Source of the DNA: JAWLGZ01 sp041690635
GTDB lineage: Bacteria > Pseudomonadota > Gammaproteobacteria > Thiohalomonadales > Thiohalomonadaceae
Direction of reading: 5' to 3'
NCBI GenBank assembly: GCA_041690635.1
Contig: JAWLGZ010000003.1
Coordinates: 372,001-436,000 of the forward strand
DNA: 64,000 nucleotides
Both the position numbers and the translations under genes were made by a program. Of the stretch, positions 50,423-61,110 are shown piece by piece; within the stretch, counting starts at the first letter, position 1, and the number at the start of each line of letters is the position of its first letter. A model generated the notes under the pieces. It made no database searches and was not told the origin of the DNA. It saw only the letters and a list, made by a program, of their open reading frames with translations.

Positions 50423-50443
50423 AAGCTTGTTGGAGTTCGACCC

Positions 50444-51271
50444 GTGAGCGATGCATTGGCACCGGCAACGGACAGTCCCGTCACCTACATTCAGCACCAC
50501 CTGACCAACCTCGCGGTCGGTGAGGGGTTCTGGACCTGGCACCTCGACACCCTGTTCTTCGGCATCCTGCTTGCCGGACTCATCATGCTGGTCAGCTGGC
50601 GCATCGGCCGCAACCTCGACGCCGACAAGCCCAGCGGCATGCAGAACCTGCTGGAGTCGATCCTCGAGTTCGTCGAAAGCCAGGTGAAGTCGATCTTCCA
50701 TGGGGAGAACAAGCTGGTCGGTCCCCTGGCCCTGACCATCTTCGTCTGGGTATTCCTGATGAATGCCATGGACCTCATCCCGGTCGACCTGCTGCCGAAG
50801 GTGGCGCAGATGATTGCCACCGGGGTGTTCGGGGCCGACCCCCATCACGTCTACCTCAAGGTGGTTCCCACCACCGACCTCGGTACCACCTTTGCCCTGG
50901 CACTCAGCGTCTTTGCGCTGATCCTCTATTACAACATCAAGATCAAAGGGCCGGTCGGCTACATCAAGATGTTCCTGTTCCACCCGTTCGCCGCCAGCAA
51001 CCCGGTGGTAAAGGTCATCCTGGCGCCGATCAATATCGTCATGACCACCATCGAAGAGGTGGCCAAGCCGGTCAGCCTCGGCCTTCGACTGTTCGGCAAC
51101 ATGTTTGCCGGCGAGCTGATCTTCCTGCTTATCGCACTCCTGCCCTGGTGGATTCAGTGGCCCCTGGGCGGCAGCTGGGCGATCTTCCACATCCTGGTGA
51201 TCACCCTGCAGGCGTTCATCTTCATGCTGTTGACCATCGTCTATCTCAGCATGGCTTCGCAGGAACACTAA
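50444..51271 (+). CDS. atpB: ATP synthase F0 subunit a
   Basis: 275 residues, GTG start with GGAG upstream. Five to six membrane helices forming the proton half-channels. The essential arginine is in SLGLRLFGNMFAGELIF. PTTDLGTTFALAL and the C-terminal FIFMLLTIVYLSMA are conserved in proteobacteria. Confidence 0.97.
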   Translation: MSDALAPATDSPVTYIQHHLTNLAVGEGFWTWHLDTLFFGILLAGLIMLVSWRIGRNLDADKPSGMQNLLESILEFVESQVKSIFHGENKLVGPLALTIFVWVFLMNAMDLIPVDLLPKVAQMIATGVFGADPHHVYLKVVPTTDLGTTFALALSVFALILYYNIKIKGPVGYIKMFLFHPFAASNPVVKVILAPINIVMTTIEEVAKPVSLGLRLFGNMFAGELIFLLIALLPWWIQWPLGGSWAIFHILVITLQAFIFMLLTIVYLSMASQEH

Positions 51272-51321
51272 CGGTTTCTTAACCCCGGTTTCATTAACTT
51301 TACGATTCGAGGAGACCTCCG

Positions 51322-51594
51322 ATGGATCCAGCAGTTCTCGCTAACGTTTACTCCTTCACCGCTATCGGCGTCGGCATCATCCTGGCGGCCGCCGGTCTCG
51401 GCTCCGCACTGGGCTGGGGTCTGATCTGCTCCAAGTACATCGAGGGCATCGCCCGTCAGCCGGAGATGCGTCCCCAGCTCATGGGCCAGATGTTGTTCAC
51501 CGGCGGTCTGATGGAAGCGTTCCCCATGATCGTGCTCGGTATGGCCATGTGGTTCGTCTTCGCCAACCCGTTCGTCGGTGCCCTCGGCGGCTGA
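51322..51594 (+). CDS. atpE: ATP synthase F0 subunit c
   Basis: 90 residues, a two-helix hairpin. The ion-binding carboxylate is E65 in GGLMEAFPMI; the polar loop is ARQPEM. The residues that build sodium sites in Na+-coupled rings (Gln near 32, Ser after the Glu) are absent, so proton coupling is likely. GAGGAG precedes the ATG. Confidence 0.97.
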   Translation: MDPAVLANVYSFTAIGVGIILAAAGLGSALGWGLICSKYIEGIARQPEMRPQLMGQMLFTGGLMEAFPMIVLGMAMWFVFANPFVGALGG

Positions 51595-51641
51595 TCCGCG
51601 AGTAGTCGAGCGATATCCACTCCATCCAAAGGAGCGCTGAC

Positions 51642-52112
51642 GTGAATGTAACAGCCACCCTTATCGGGCAGATGCTGACCTTTGCGGTCCTCGTCTGGTT
51701 CGTCAATCGGTTCCTCTGGGGCCCGATGACCCAGATGATGGAAGACCGCAAGACCCGCATCGCCGAAGGCCTGGCGGCAGCCGAACGCGGCAAGCACGAG
51801 CAGGAACTGGCGGAACGCCGTGCCACCGAGGTGATCCACGAGGCCAAACAGCAGGCCGCCGAGATCCTCGCCCAGGCACAGAAGCGGGCCAACGAGATCG
51901 TGGAAGAGGCGAAGGACACGGCGCGGGCGGAAGGCCAGCGTATCGTTGCCGCCGCCAATGCCGAAATCGATCAGGAGGTCAACCGGGCCAAGGAGCAGCT
52001 CCGTGGCCAGGTGGTGACCCTCGCCGTGACCGGCGCCGGCAAGGTGCTGCGCAAGGAGATCGACCCCAAGGCCCACGACGATCTTCTCCAGGATCTGGTC
52101 GCTCAACTTTAA
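51642..52112 (+). CDS. atpF: ATP synthase F0 subunit b
   Basis: 156 residues, GTG start with AAGGAG 7 bases upstream. One N-terminal membrane helix (about 5-25, ending VWFVNRFLWGP) and then a long charged coiled coil (about 35-140) that dimerises as the peripheral stalk. Normal length for the proteobacterial b subunit. Confidence 0.97.
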   Translation: MNVTATLIGQMLTFAVLVWFVNRFLWGPMTQMMEDRKTRIAEGLAAAERGKHEQELAERRATEVIHEAKQQAAEILAQAQKRANEIVEEAKDTARAEGQRIVAAANAEIDQEVNRAKEQLRGQVVTLAVTGAGKVLRKEIDPKAHDDLLQDLVAQL

Positions 52113-52124
52113 GGTCGCCGGCAT

Positions 52125-52661
52125 ATGGCAGAGAAAACCACCATCGCCCGACCCTATGCCCAGGCAGTCTTCAGCCTGGCCCGGGAACAGGATGACCTCA
52201 AGCACTGGTCCGCGATGCTCGGTCTGGTCACCGACGTGGTGACCCACCCGGACATGGCGCGGCTGATCGACGACCCGCGGGTCACCCGCGAACAGCTCAT
52301 CGGCCTGCTGCTGGTTATCTGTGACAAGGGTCTGAACGAGGCCGGGCGGAATCTGGTCCGGTTGCTGGCGGAAAATGGCCGTCTGGAACTGGTGCCGGAG
52401 ATCGCCGCGCTCTACGAAATTGAGCGGGCCGAGGCGGAAGGCACCGTACGGGCAGAGGTCGTCGCGGCCACTGCCCTGACAGACGCGCAGAAGTCGGATA
52501 TCGCCGCAGCGCTGAAGAAACGGCTGGGCCGCGAGGTGACGCTGGAGGCAACGGTCGACGAGGCCCTGCTCGGCGGCGCCATCATTCGCGCGGGCGATCT
52601 GGTCATCGATGGTTCGGTAGCCGGCAAGCTGGAGCGGCTCGGCGGCGAGCTGCTGCATTGA
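52125..52661 (+). CDS. atpH: ATP synthase F1 subunit delta
   Basis: 178 residues. It joins the b-subunit stalk to the top of F1. N-terminal helical domain begins TIARPYAQAVFSLA; the C-terminal signature is GGAIIRAGDLVIDGSVAGKL. It lies 12 bp after atpF. Confidence 0.97.
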   Translation: MAEKTTIARPYAQAVFSLAREQDDLKHWSAMLGLVTDVVTHPDMARLIDDPRVTREQLIGLLLVICDKGLNEAGRNLVRLLAENGRLELVPEIAALYEIERAEAEGTVRAEVVAATALTDAQKSDIAAALKKRLGREVTLEATVDEALLGGAIIRAGDLVIDGSVAGKLERLGGELLH

Positions 52662-52681
52662 CGGTTTAGAGGACAGAGCAC

Positions 52682-54223
<1,542 letters not shown>

Positions 54224-54277
54224 GACGATCCCGCCGGGCGCGAGCCCGGCGGACCGACCGGACCGGAAGCGAGCGAT

Positions 54278-55141
54278 ATGGCGAGCGGCAAAGAGATACG
54301 CGGCAAGATCCGCAGCGTGAAGAACACGCAGAAGATCACCCGCGCCATGGAGATGGTGGCGGCCTCGAAGATGCGCAAGGCGCAAGACCGAATGGCCGCA
54401 ACCCGCCCCTATGCGGAGAAGATCCGCGCGGTTATCAGCCACCTGGCCCAGTCCCACCCCGAATACCGCCATCCCTATCTGGAGGCGCGTGCAACCAATC
54501 GGGTGGGCTACATCCTGATCTCGACCGATCGGGGACTTTGCGGCGGCCTGAACATCAATCTGTTCAAGTCGGTGCTGACCTCGATGCGCGAGTGGGGCGA
54601 CCAGAATGTCGAGGCGCAGATGTGCGCCATCGGTCAGAAGGGGGCACAGTTCTTCAAGCGCCTCTCTACCGACATCGTGGCCCAGATCACCCATCTCGGC
54701 GATGCGCCGAAGATCGTGGATCTTATCGGCTCGGTGAAGGTGATGCTCGACGCCTACGACAAGGGCGAGATCGACCGCCTCTATCTCGTCTACAACGAGT
54801 TCGTCAGCACCATGACGCAGCGGCCTCAGGTACGCCAGCTGCTGCCGGTGGAGCCCGAGGAGATCGAGTCCGAGCTGCGCCACTACTGGGACTACCTCTA
54901 CGAGCCGGAGGCGAAGGAGGTGCTGGATCAGCTGCTGATGCGCTTCATCGAGTCGCAGGTCTACCAGGGTGTGGTCGAAAACATCGCCTGCGAGCAGGCG
55001 GCGCGGATGGTGGCGATGAAGGCCGCTTCCGACAACGCCGGCACGCTGATTGACGAGCTGGCGCTTGCCTACAACAAGGCGCGCCAGGCGGCGATCACCC
55101 AGGAGCTGTCGGAGATCGTGGCCGGCGCTGCGGCGGTTTGA
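54278..55141 (+). CDS. atpG: ATP synthase F1 subunit gamma
   Basis: 287 residues. Central rotor shaft. Both termini form the coiled coil: KEIRGKIRSVKNTQKITRAM at the start and the C-terminal ASDNAGTLIDELALAYNKAR, which is the conserved family pattern. ISTDRGLCGGLNINLF is the globular-domain signature. Confidence 0.98.
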   Translation: MASGKEIRGKIRSVKNTQKITRAMEMVAASKMRKAQDRMAATRPYAEKIRAVISHLAQSHPEYRHPYLEARATNRVGYILISTDRGLCGGLNINLFKSVLTSMREWGDQNVEAQMCAIGQKGAQFFKRLSTDIVAQITHLGDAPKIVDLIGSVKVMLDAYDKGEIDRLYLVYNEFVSTMTQRPQVRQLLPVEPEEIESELRHYWDYLYEPEAKEVLDQLLMRFIESQVYQGVVENIACEQAARMVAMKAASDNAGTLIDELALAYNKARQAAITQELSEIVAGAAAV

Positions 55142-55203
55142 CGAATTTGGATTGAAACTGCCGGGCGGCGCCCGGCTCGAAAGTCATATAAGGGGAACTG
55201 AAG

Positions 55204-56580
55204 ATGAGTTCTGGAAAGATCGTACAAATCATCGGCGCGGTGGTGGACGCCCAGTTCCCCCGCGAGGCGATGCCGAAGGTCTACGATGCGCTGACGGTCG
55301 AAGAGGCCGGCCTGACGCTGGAGGTGCAGCAGCAGCTTGGTGACGGCGTGGTGCGCACCATCGCCATGGGCACATCCGACGGCCTGCGCCGCGGTATGAA
55401 TGTGGCCAACACCGGCGCACCGATCAGTATCCCGGTCGGCACCAAAACCCTCGGCCGCATCATGAACGTCCTCGGCGAACCGGTGGACGACGCGGGTCCC
55501 ATCGGTGAAGAGCATCGCTGGCCGATCCACCGCAAGGCACCCAGCTACGAAGATCAGGCGGCATCACTCGAGATCCTCGAAACCGGCATCAAGGTCATCG
55601 ACCTCATCATGCCTATCGCCAAGGGCGGCAAGATCGGGCTGTTCGGCGGCGCCGGCGTGGGCAAGACCGTCACCCTGATGGAGCTTATCCGCAACATTGC
55701 GGTCGAGCACTCCGGTTATTCGGTGTTCGCCGGTGTGGGTGAGCGTACCCGTGAGGGCAACGACTTCTACCACGAAATGACCGAGGGCGGCGTTATCGAC
55801 AAGGTGGCGCTGGTCTACGGCCAGATGAACGAGCCGCCGGGCAACCGCCTGCGTGTCGCACTGACCGGTCTGACCATCGCCGAATACTTCCGCGACGAAG
55901 GCCGTGACGTACTGATGTTCATCGACAACATCTACCGTTACACCCTGGCCGGCACCGAGGTGTCCGCACTGCTCGGCCGTATGCCGTCGGCGGTGGGTTA
56001 CCAGCCGACCCTGGCCGAAGAGATGGGTGTGCTGCAGGAGCGCATCACCTCCACCAAGACCGGCTCCATTACCTCGTTCCAGGCGGTCTACGTGCCGGCG
56101 GACGACCTCACCGACCCGTCCCCCGCCACCACCTTCGCCCACCTGGACGCAACCCTGGTGCTCTCCCGTCAGATCGCGGAGCTGGGTATCTACCCGGCGG
56201 TGGACCCGCTCGACTCCACCTCCCGTCAGCTCGATCCGCTGGTGGTGGGCCAGGACCACTACGACACCGCCCGCGCCGTGCAGTCCACCCTGCAGCGCTA
56301 CAAGGAGCTGCGCGACATCATCGCCATCCTGGGCATGGACGAGCTGTCCGAAGAGGACAAGCTGATGGTCTCCCGGGCACGCAAGATCCAGCGCTTCCTG
56401 TCGCAGCCGTTCTTCGTGGCCGAGACCTTCACCGGTTCCGCGGGCAAGTACGTCTCCCTGAAAGACACCATCCGTGGCTTCAAGGGTATCGTCGAGGGTG
56501 AATACGACCACCTGCCGGAGCAGGCGTTCTACATGGTCGGCACCATCGAAGAGGCCGCCGAGAAGGGTAAGTCGCTTTAA
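55204..56580 (+). CDS. atpD: ATP synthase F1 subunit beta
   Basis: 458 residues. Catalytic subunit. Walker A GGAGVGKTVTLMELI, the catalytic glutamate in GVGERTREGNDF, and MDELSEEDK (the DELSEED lever) are present. The C-terminus ends EEAAEKGKSL. A repeat element separates it from atpC. Confidence 0.98.
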   Translation: MSSGKIVQIIGAVVDAQFPREAMPKVYDALTVEEAGLTLEVQQQLGDGVVRTIAMGTSDGLRRGMNVANTGAPISIPVGTKTLGRIMNVLGEPVDDAGPIGEEHRWPIHRKAPSYEDQAASLEILETGIKVIDLIMPIAKGGKIGLFGGAGVGKTVTLMELIRNIAVEHSGYSVFAGVGERTREGNDFYHEMTEGGVIDKVALVYGQMNEPPGNRLRVALTGLTIAEYFRDEGRDVLMFIDNIYRYTLAGTEVSALLGRMPSAVGYQPTLAEEMGVLQERITSTKTGSITSFQAVYVPADDLTDPSPATTFAHLDATLVLSRQIAELGIYPAVDPLDSTSRQLDPLVVGQDHYDTARAVQSTLQRYKELRDIIAILGMDELSEEDKLMVSRARKIQRFLSQPFFVAETFTGSAGKYVSLKDTIRGFKGIVEGEYDHLPEQAFYMVGTIEEAAEKGKSL

Positions 56581-56583
56581 GGC

Positions 56584-56694
56584 AGTTGCAAGTGACAAGT
56601 TGCAAGTCACAAGAGGGGAGAAGCACTCCGTATCCTCATTAACGGTGACTTGCAACGCGATTTTCTTGCTACTTGAGACTTGAGACTTGGGACT
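56584..56694. repeat. AGTTGCAAGTGACAAG facing repeat pair between atpD and atpC
   Basis: Left arm 56584-56613 (tandem TTGCAAGT(G/C)ACAAG units) and inverse right arm 56645-56694 (TGACTTGCAAC, then ACTTGAGACTTGAGACTTGG). Inserted within the normally tight atp operon; a second copy flanks the glmU-glmS junction at 59115. Confidence 0.82.
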
Positions 56695-56700
56695 GATCCT

Positions 56701-57132
56701 ATGTCAATGACTATTCATGTCGACATCGTCAGCGCGGAGGGCTCGATCTTCTCGGGCACCGCCGAGGCGGTGTACGCGCCGGCGATTATGGGCGAGGTCG
56801 GCATCATGCCGCGTCACAGTCCGCTGCTCACCCAGATCAAGCCGGGCGAGGTGCGGGTTGTGAAACAGGGGGGCGAGGAGGACTTCTTCTTCGTCTCCGG
56901 TGGCATGCTGGAGATCCAGCCGCACGTGGTTACCGTGCTCGCCGACACCGCATTGCGTGCCAAGGATATGGATGAGGCGGCGGCACTGGAGTCCCGGCAG
57001 CGGGCCGAACAGGCGCTCAAGGATGCGGAGAGCGACCGCGAGTATGCCACCGCGCAGGCGGAGCTGGCCGAGGCAATCGCCCAGTTGCAGACCATTCAGA
57101 GCCTGCGCAAGCGCGCCGGACGGCGCGCCTGA
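56701..57132 (+). CDS. atpC: ATP synthase F1 subunit epsilon
   Basis: 143 residues from ATG 56701. N-terminal beta sandwich (VDIVSAEGSIFSG, MGEVGIMPRHSPLLTQIKPG) and the two-helix C-terminal domain ending AQLQTIQSLRKRAGRRA, which can inhibit ATP hydrolysis. The usual neighbour spacing is disrupted by the upstream repeat, and no strong ribosome site is seen, so its translation level may differ from that of the other subunits. Confidence 0.96.
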   Translation: MSMTIHVDIVSAEGSIFSGTAEAVYAPAIMGEVGIMPRHSPLLTQIKPGEVRVVKQGGEEDFFFVSGGMLEIQPHVVTVLADTALRAKDMDEAAALESRQRAEQALKDAESDREYATAQAELAEAIAQLQTIQSLRKRAGRRA

Positions 57133-57177
57133 CGGGGAACCCGCAGCTGAGAAAGGCGGGTCGGCCACGGTGAGAAG

Positions 57178-57208
57178 AAAAAAGGGCAGTGCTACACTGC
57201 CCTTTTTT
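57178..57208 (+). terminator. Intrinsic terminator of the atp operon
   Basis: AAAAAAGGGCAGTG-CTA-CACTGCCCTTTTTT: an almost perfect hairpin with flanking A and T runs, about 45 bp after the atpC stop. Symmetrical, so bidirectional in principle. Confidence 0.92.
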
Positions 57209-57225
57209 CGTTTGTGGAGAAGAGC

Positions 57226-57708
57226 ATGTCCGAGCAGAGGGTGACCCGGGGAAAGGTCGTTTCCGTCACTTACACCATTCGGGACGAAAACGACGAAATT
57301 CTTGAGGCGGTGGAGATCCCGGTGGACTACCTGCACGGCAGCGACGGTGGCCTGTTCGAACCGATCGAGGCGGCGTTGGAGGGAAAGGTCATCGGGGATT
57401 CGGTTGAGGTCACCCTCACCCCCGAACAGGGCTTCGGTGAGTGGGACCCCTCTCTGACCTACACCGACGCCATCGAAAATGTCCCCCCCGAATACCGCCG
57501 CATCGGCGCCGAAGCGGAGTTTCACAACGCCCAGGGGGAGACCATCACCATGGTGGTCAGGAAGGTTGATCAGGGCACCGTGACCCTGGACGGCAACCAC
57601 CCGTTTGCCGGCAAGAACATGACCTTCGCCGTGAAGGTGGCCGCGATTCGCGAGGCGACGCCCGAGGAGCTCGCGGGCGGAATTTCCCAGCCTCCGAGCA
57701 TCCACTAA
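57226..57708 (+). CDS. FKBP-type peptidyl-prolyl isomerase, SlyD-like
   Basis: 160 residues from ATG 57226 (GGAG 7 bases upstream). FKBP domain with SlyD-type inserted flap: VSVTYTIRDENDEILEAVE, then LHGSDGGLFEPIEAALEGK, LTPEQGFGEWDPSL, and GNHPFAGKNMTFAVKV. The histidine/cysteine-rich metal-binding tail of enteric SlyD is missing. A cytoplasmic chaperone with prolyl isomerase activity is likely. It has a promoter-less position right after the atp terminator, so the promoter may overlap that hairpin. Confidence 0.9.
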   Translation: MSEQRVTRGKVVSVTYTIRDENDEILEAVEIPVDYLHGSDGGLFEPIEAALEGKVIGDSVEVTLTPEQGFGEWDPSLTYTDAIENVPPEYRRIGAEAEFHNAQGETITMVVRKVDQGTVTLDGNHPFAGKNMTFAVKVAAIREATPEELAGGISQPPSIH

Positions 57709-57747
57709 TCTCTGCACCAGCTCGGCTACACTTCCGCTGTACAGCCT

Positions 57748-59124
57748 ATGACGACGCCACTGGAAATCATCGTGCTGGCCGCCGGCCAGGGCACGCGCAT
57801 GCGCTCGGATCTGCCCAAGGTGCTGCATCCGATCGGCGGCCGCCCCCTGTTGGAGTGCGTGTGCAATACCGCCGCGGCGCTGGCGCCGGAGCGCATCCAT
57901 GTCGTCTATGGTCACGGTGGCGCGGAGGTTCGTGAACGGCTGGGTCATCTGGAGGTTCATTGGGTCGAGCAGGCGGAGCAGCTGGGAACGGGGCATGCCG
58001 TGGCGCAGGCCATCGACGCCGTGGACCCGGGGAGCCGCGTCCTGGTGCTCTACGGCGACGTTCCGCTAATCACTGCCGGCACCTTGCGGCGTCTGGCCGC
58101 GGCAGCTGACGGCGAGCGCCTGGCCCTGCTGACCGTTCGCCTGTCCGATCCGACCGGCTACGGGCGTGTGGTGCGCGGCGCGGACGGTGCGGTTTGCCGC
58201 ATCGTCGAGCAGAAGGACGCCACGACCGACGAGGCCGCTATCGACGAGATCAACACCGGGTTTCTCGCCGTCGGTGCGGCGCGACTTGCGGGCTGGTTGG
58301 CACGGCTCGGCAACGATAACGCCCAGGGTGAGTATTACCTCACCGACATCTTTGCGATGGCGGCCGCCGACAGCGTACCGATCGCCACCGAAGGAACCGG
58401 TGATGCGGAGGAGGTGATGGGGATCAACGACCGCGTCCAGCTCGCGACACTGGAACGGGCCCTTCAGCGCCGCCAGGCAGAGGCGCTCATGCGCGACGGG
58501 GTTACCCTGACCGACCCGGCCCGTTTCGATCTGCGCGGCGAGCTGACCGTCGGACGCGACGTGGTGATCGAGCCCAATGTGATCATCGAGGGGCAGGTCT
58601 CTCTCGGTGATCGGGTGCGCATCGGCGCCAACACGGTTCTCACCAACGTGCAGATCGGTACCGGAACCGAAGTCCTGCCGATGAGCGTCCTCGAGGATGC
58701 GATCGTCGGCACCGGCTGTCACATCGGCCCCTTCGCCCGCATCCGCCCCGGTACCCGTCTCGCTGACGGAGCCCGCATCGGCAACTTCGTCGAGGTGAAG
58801 AAGTCGGATATCGGCGCCGGCTCCAAGGTGAATCACCTGAGCTACATAGGGGACACCCGCATGGGTGCGGGCGTCAACATCGGCGCCGGCACCATCACCT
58901 GCAACTACGACGGCGCCAACAAGCATCGCACTCTCATCGGCGATGGGGCCTTCATCGGCTCGGACACGCAACTGGTCGCCCCGGTGGAGATAGGTGAAGG
59001 CGCCACCATCGGCGCCGGCTCCACCATCACCCGCGAGGCACCCCCGGGCGAACTGACCTTGAGCCGCAGCAGGCAACAGACGGTAAAAGGCTGGAAACCA
59101 CCGAAAAAAAGCCGTGAAGAGTGA
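57748..59124 (+). CDS. glmU: Bifunctional GlcNAc-1-phosphate uridyltransferase / glucosamine-1-phosphate acetyltransferase
   Basis: 458 residues, full length. Makes UDP-GlcNAc for peptidoglycan and LPS. The N-terminal uridyltransferase has VLAAGQGTRMRSDLPKVLH and YGDVPLI. The C-terminal acetyltransferase is a left-handed beta helix of hexapeptide repeats with KKSDIGAGSKVNHLSYIGD and the ITCNYDGANKHRT active-site segment. The TGA stop falls within the left arm of the AGTGACAAG repeat. glmS follows. Confidence 0.97.
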   Translation: MTTPLEIIVLAAGQGTRMRSDLPKVLHPIGGRPLLECVCNTAAALAPERIHVVYGHGGAEVRERLGHLEVHWVEQAEQLGTGHAVAQAIDAVDPGSRVLVLYGDVPLITAGTLRRLAAAADGERLALLTVRLSDPTGYGRVVRGADGAVCRIVEQKDATTDEAAIDEINTGFLAVGAARLAGWLARLGNDNAQGEYYLTDIFAMAAADSVPIATEGTGDAEEVMGINDRVQLATLERALQRRQAEALMRDGVTLTDPARFDLRGELTVGRDVVIEPNVIIEGQVSLGDRVRIGANTVLTNVQIGTGTEVLPMSVLEDAIVGTGCHIGPFARIRPGTRLADGARIGNFVEVKKSDIGAGSKVNHLSYIGDTRMGAGVNIGAGTITCNYDGANKHRTLIGDGAFIGSDTQLVAPVEIGEGATIGAGSTITREAPPGELTLSRSRQQTVKGWKPPKKSREE

Positions 59125-59184
59125 AAAGTGACAAGGCAGAAGAACGTGGTTTTTCTTGCAACTTGTCACTTGTGACTTGCAACT
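59115..59184. repeat. AGTGACAAG / CTTGTCACT repeat pair between glmU and glmS
   Basis: Left arm 59115-59135 (GAGTGAAAAGTGACAAG) and inverse right arm 59153-59184 (CTTGCAACTTGTCACTTGTGA). Same family as between atpD and atpC. It contains the glmU stop codon. Confidence 0.8.
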
Positions 59185-59196
59185 GAGGGTTAACAC

Positions 59197-61029
59197 ATGT
59201 GTGGAATCGTCGGAGCGGTCGCGGAACGGGACGTCGTGCCCATCCTCATCGAGGGGCTGCGCCGGCTGGAGTACCGTGGTTACGACTCGGCCGGTTTGGC
59301 CGTGATCGACGGCGGACAGTGTCTCGAGCGGCGACGTCTGCCCGGCAAGGTTGCTGCGCTTGCGGCGGCGCTGGCCGACTACCCGCTGCAGGCCCGGGTG
59401 GGTATCGCCCACACCCGCTGGGCGACGCACGGCGTGCCGAACGAGAAGAACGCCCACCCCCACGTCTGCCAGGAATCGGTGGCGGTCGTCCATAACGGCA
59501 TCATCGAGAATCACGACAGCCTGCGTCGTGAGCAGACTGAACGCGGCTACCGGTTCACCTCCGACACCGACACCGAAGTCATTGTCCACCAGATCCACCA
59601 CTACCAGAATCGGGGGATGGATCTGCTGGAGGCCGTCCGTGCGGCCACCCGTGACCTCGACGGCGCCTATGCCCTGGGGGTGATCGGCAAGCAGGAGCCG
59701 GAACGACTGATCGCTGCGCGCAGCGGCAGCCCGCTCGTCATCGGTGTCGGCATCGGTGAGCACTTCATCGCGTCCGATTTCGCGGCACTGCTGCCGGTCA
59801 CCCGCCGCTTCATCGTTCTCGAAGAGGGTGACGTGGCCGACATTCGCCGCGAACGCATCACCATTTACGATGTGAACGGCGAGAAGGTCGAACGGCCGAT
59901 TCGGGAGAGCGAGCTGTCGGCCGATGCGGTGGAGCGCGGTGAATACCGCCACTACATGCTCAAGGAGATCTACGAGCAGCCTCAGGCGGTGGCTGAAACC
60001 CTGGAGGGGCGCATCATCGGGGGTCGTCTGCTGGAGGAGTGCTTCGGCCCGAAAGCCGCGTCCATTTTCGACAACACCCGCCGTGTCTACATCGTCGCCT
60101 GCGGCACCAGTTATCACGCCGGCCTGGTGGCGCGCTACTGGTTCGAGGCCCTGGCCGGGATTCCCTGCTCGGTCGAGGTGGCGAGCGAGTTCCGCTACCG
60201 CCACGTGGTGGTGGAGGAGGGCGCGCTGCTGGTCACCATCTCCCAGTCGGGCGAGACCGCCGATACGCTGGCCGCCCTGCGCCAGGCGAAGCAGTCCGGT
60301 TTCGCCCACTCGCTGGCGATCTGCAATGTGCCGGAGAGTTCGCTGGTGCGCGAGGCGGATCTGGTCCTGATGACCCGCGCCGGCCCCGAGATCGGCGTCG
60401 CCTCCACCAAGGCGTTCACCACCCAACTGGTGGCCCTGATGCTGGTGGTCATCGCGCTTGGGCGGCGCCATGCGCTGACCGAGACGCTGGAGCGGGAGGT
60501 GGTTACAGAACTGGAGAGCCTGCCGCGCCGCATCGAGGCGGTGCTGGAGCTGGACCCCGCCATCGAGGAGATAGCCGCCCGTTTTGCCGACAAGCACAAC
60601 GCCCTGTTCCTCGGCCGCGGTCCGCACTACCCCATCGCCCTCGAGGGTGCGCTCAAGCTCAAGGAGATCTCCTACATCCACGCCGAGGCCTATCCGGCCG
60701 GCGAACTCAAGCATGGCCCGCTGGCGCTGGTGGATGCGGAGATGCCGGTGGTCGCCGTCGCCCCCAACAACGCACTGCTGGAAAAACTGAAGGCCAACCT
60801 CGAAGAGGTGCAGGCGCGCGGCGGAGAACTGTTCGTGTTCGCCGGCAGCGGCGCCTCTCTCAAATCCGGGGCCGGCCTCCACGTGCTGGAGGTGGCCGAT
60901 GTGGAGAAGGGGATCTCACCGGTGGTGCACACCATCCCTCTGCAACTGCTCGCCTACCACGTCGCGGTCCTCAAGGGGACCGATGTCGATCAGCCGCGCA
61001 ATCTCGCCAAATCGGTGACGGTCGAATAG
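59197..61029 (+). CDS. glmS: Glutamine-fructose-6-phosphate aminotransferase (isomerizing)
   Basis: 610 residues. Converts fructose 6-phosphate and glutamine to glucosamine 6-phosphate, the first step toward UDP-GlcNAc. Catalytic Cys2 (MCGIVGAV) and GYDSAGLAV in the glutaminase domain. Two SIS domains follow, with ACGTSYHAG, TISQSGETADTLAAL and the C-terminal DQPRNLAKSVTVE. No riboswitch or ribozyme is seen upstream; the gap holds only repeats. Confidence 0.98.
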   Translation: MCGIVGAVAERDVVPILIEGLRRLEYRGYDSAGLAVIDGGQCLERRRLPGKVAALAAALADYPLQARVGIAHTRWATHGVPNEKNAHPHVCQESVAVVHNGIIENHDSLRREQTERGYRFTSDTDTEVIVHQIHHYQNRGMDLLEAVRAATRDLDGAYALGVIGKQEPERLIAARSGSPLVIGVGIGEHFIASDFAALLPVTRRFIVLEEGDVADIRRERITIYDVNGEKVERPIRESELSADAVERGEYRHYMLKEIYEQPQAVAETLEGRIIGGRLLEECFGPKAASIFDNTRRVYIVACGTSYHAGLVARYWFEALAGIPCSVEVASEFRYRHVVVEEGALLVTISQSGETADTLAALRQAKQSGFAHSLAICNVPESSLVREADLVLMTRAGPEIGVASTKAFTTQLVALMLVVIALGRRHALTETLEREVVTELESLPRRIEAVLELDPAIEEIAARFADKHNALFLGRGPHYPIALEGALKLKEISYIHAEAYPAGELKHGPLALVDAEMPVVAVAPNNALLEKLKANLEEVQARGGELFVFAGSGASLKSGAGLHVLEVADVEKGISPVVHTIPLQLLAYHVAVLKGTDVDQPRNLAKSVTVE

Positions 61030-61110
61030 GGGTTGTGAGGCTCTTCGCCGGCCGCGGCAGGGAGCACAGGCCTGCCGGCGTCACCACTGAGTGCTTATTG
61101 CTGAGGCACC

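Noticed and set aside
59125..59196. glmS ribozyme or riboswitch upstream of glmS
   Set aside because: Only 72 bp separate glmU and glmS and they are taken up by the repeat pair; no conserved glmS ribozyme core is visible.
58066..60882. A 938-codon open frame on the minus strand opposite glmU and glmS
   Set aside because: It lies antisense to two unmistakable genes and its translation is a low-complexity run of G, D, H and V typical of antisense frames in high-GC DNA. The same reasoning removes the long antisense frames opposite atpA (52412-54883), glnA, mnmG and the Res gene.
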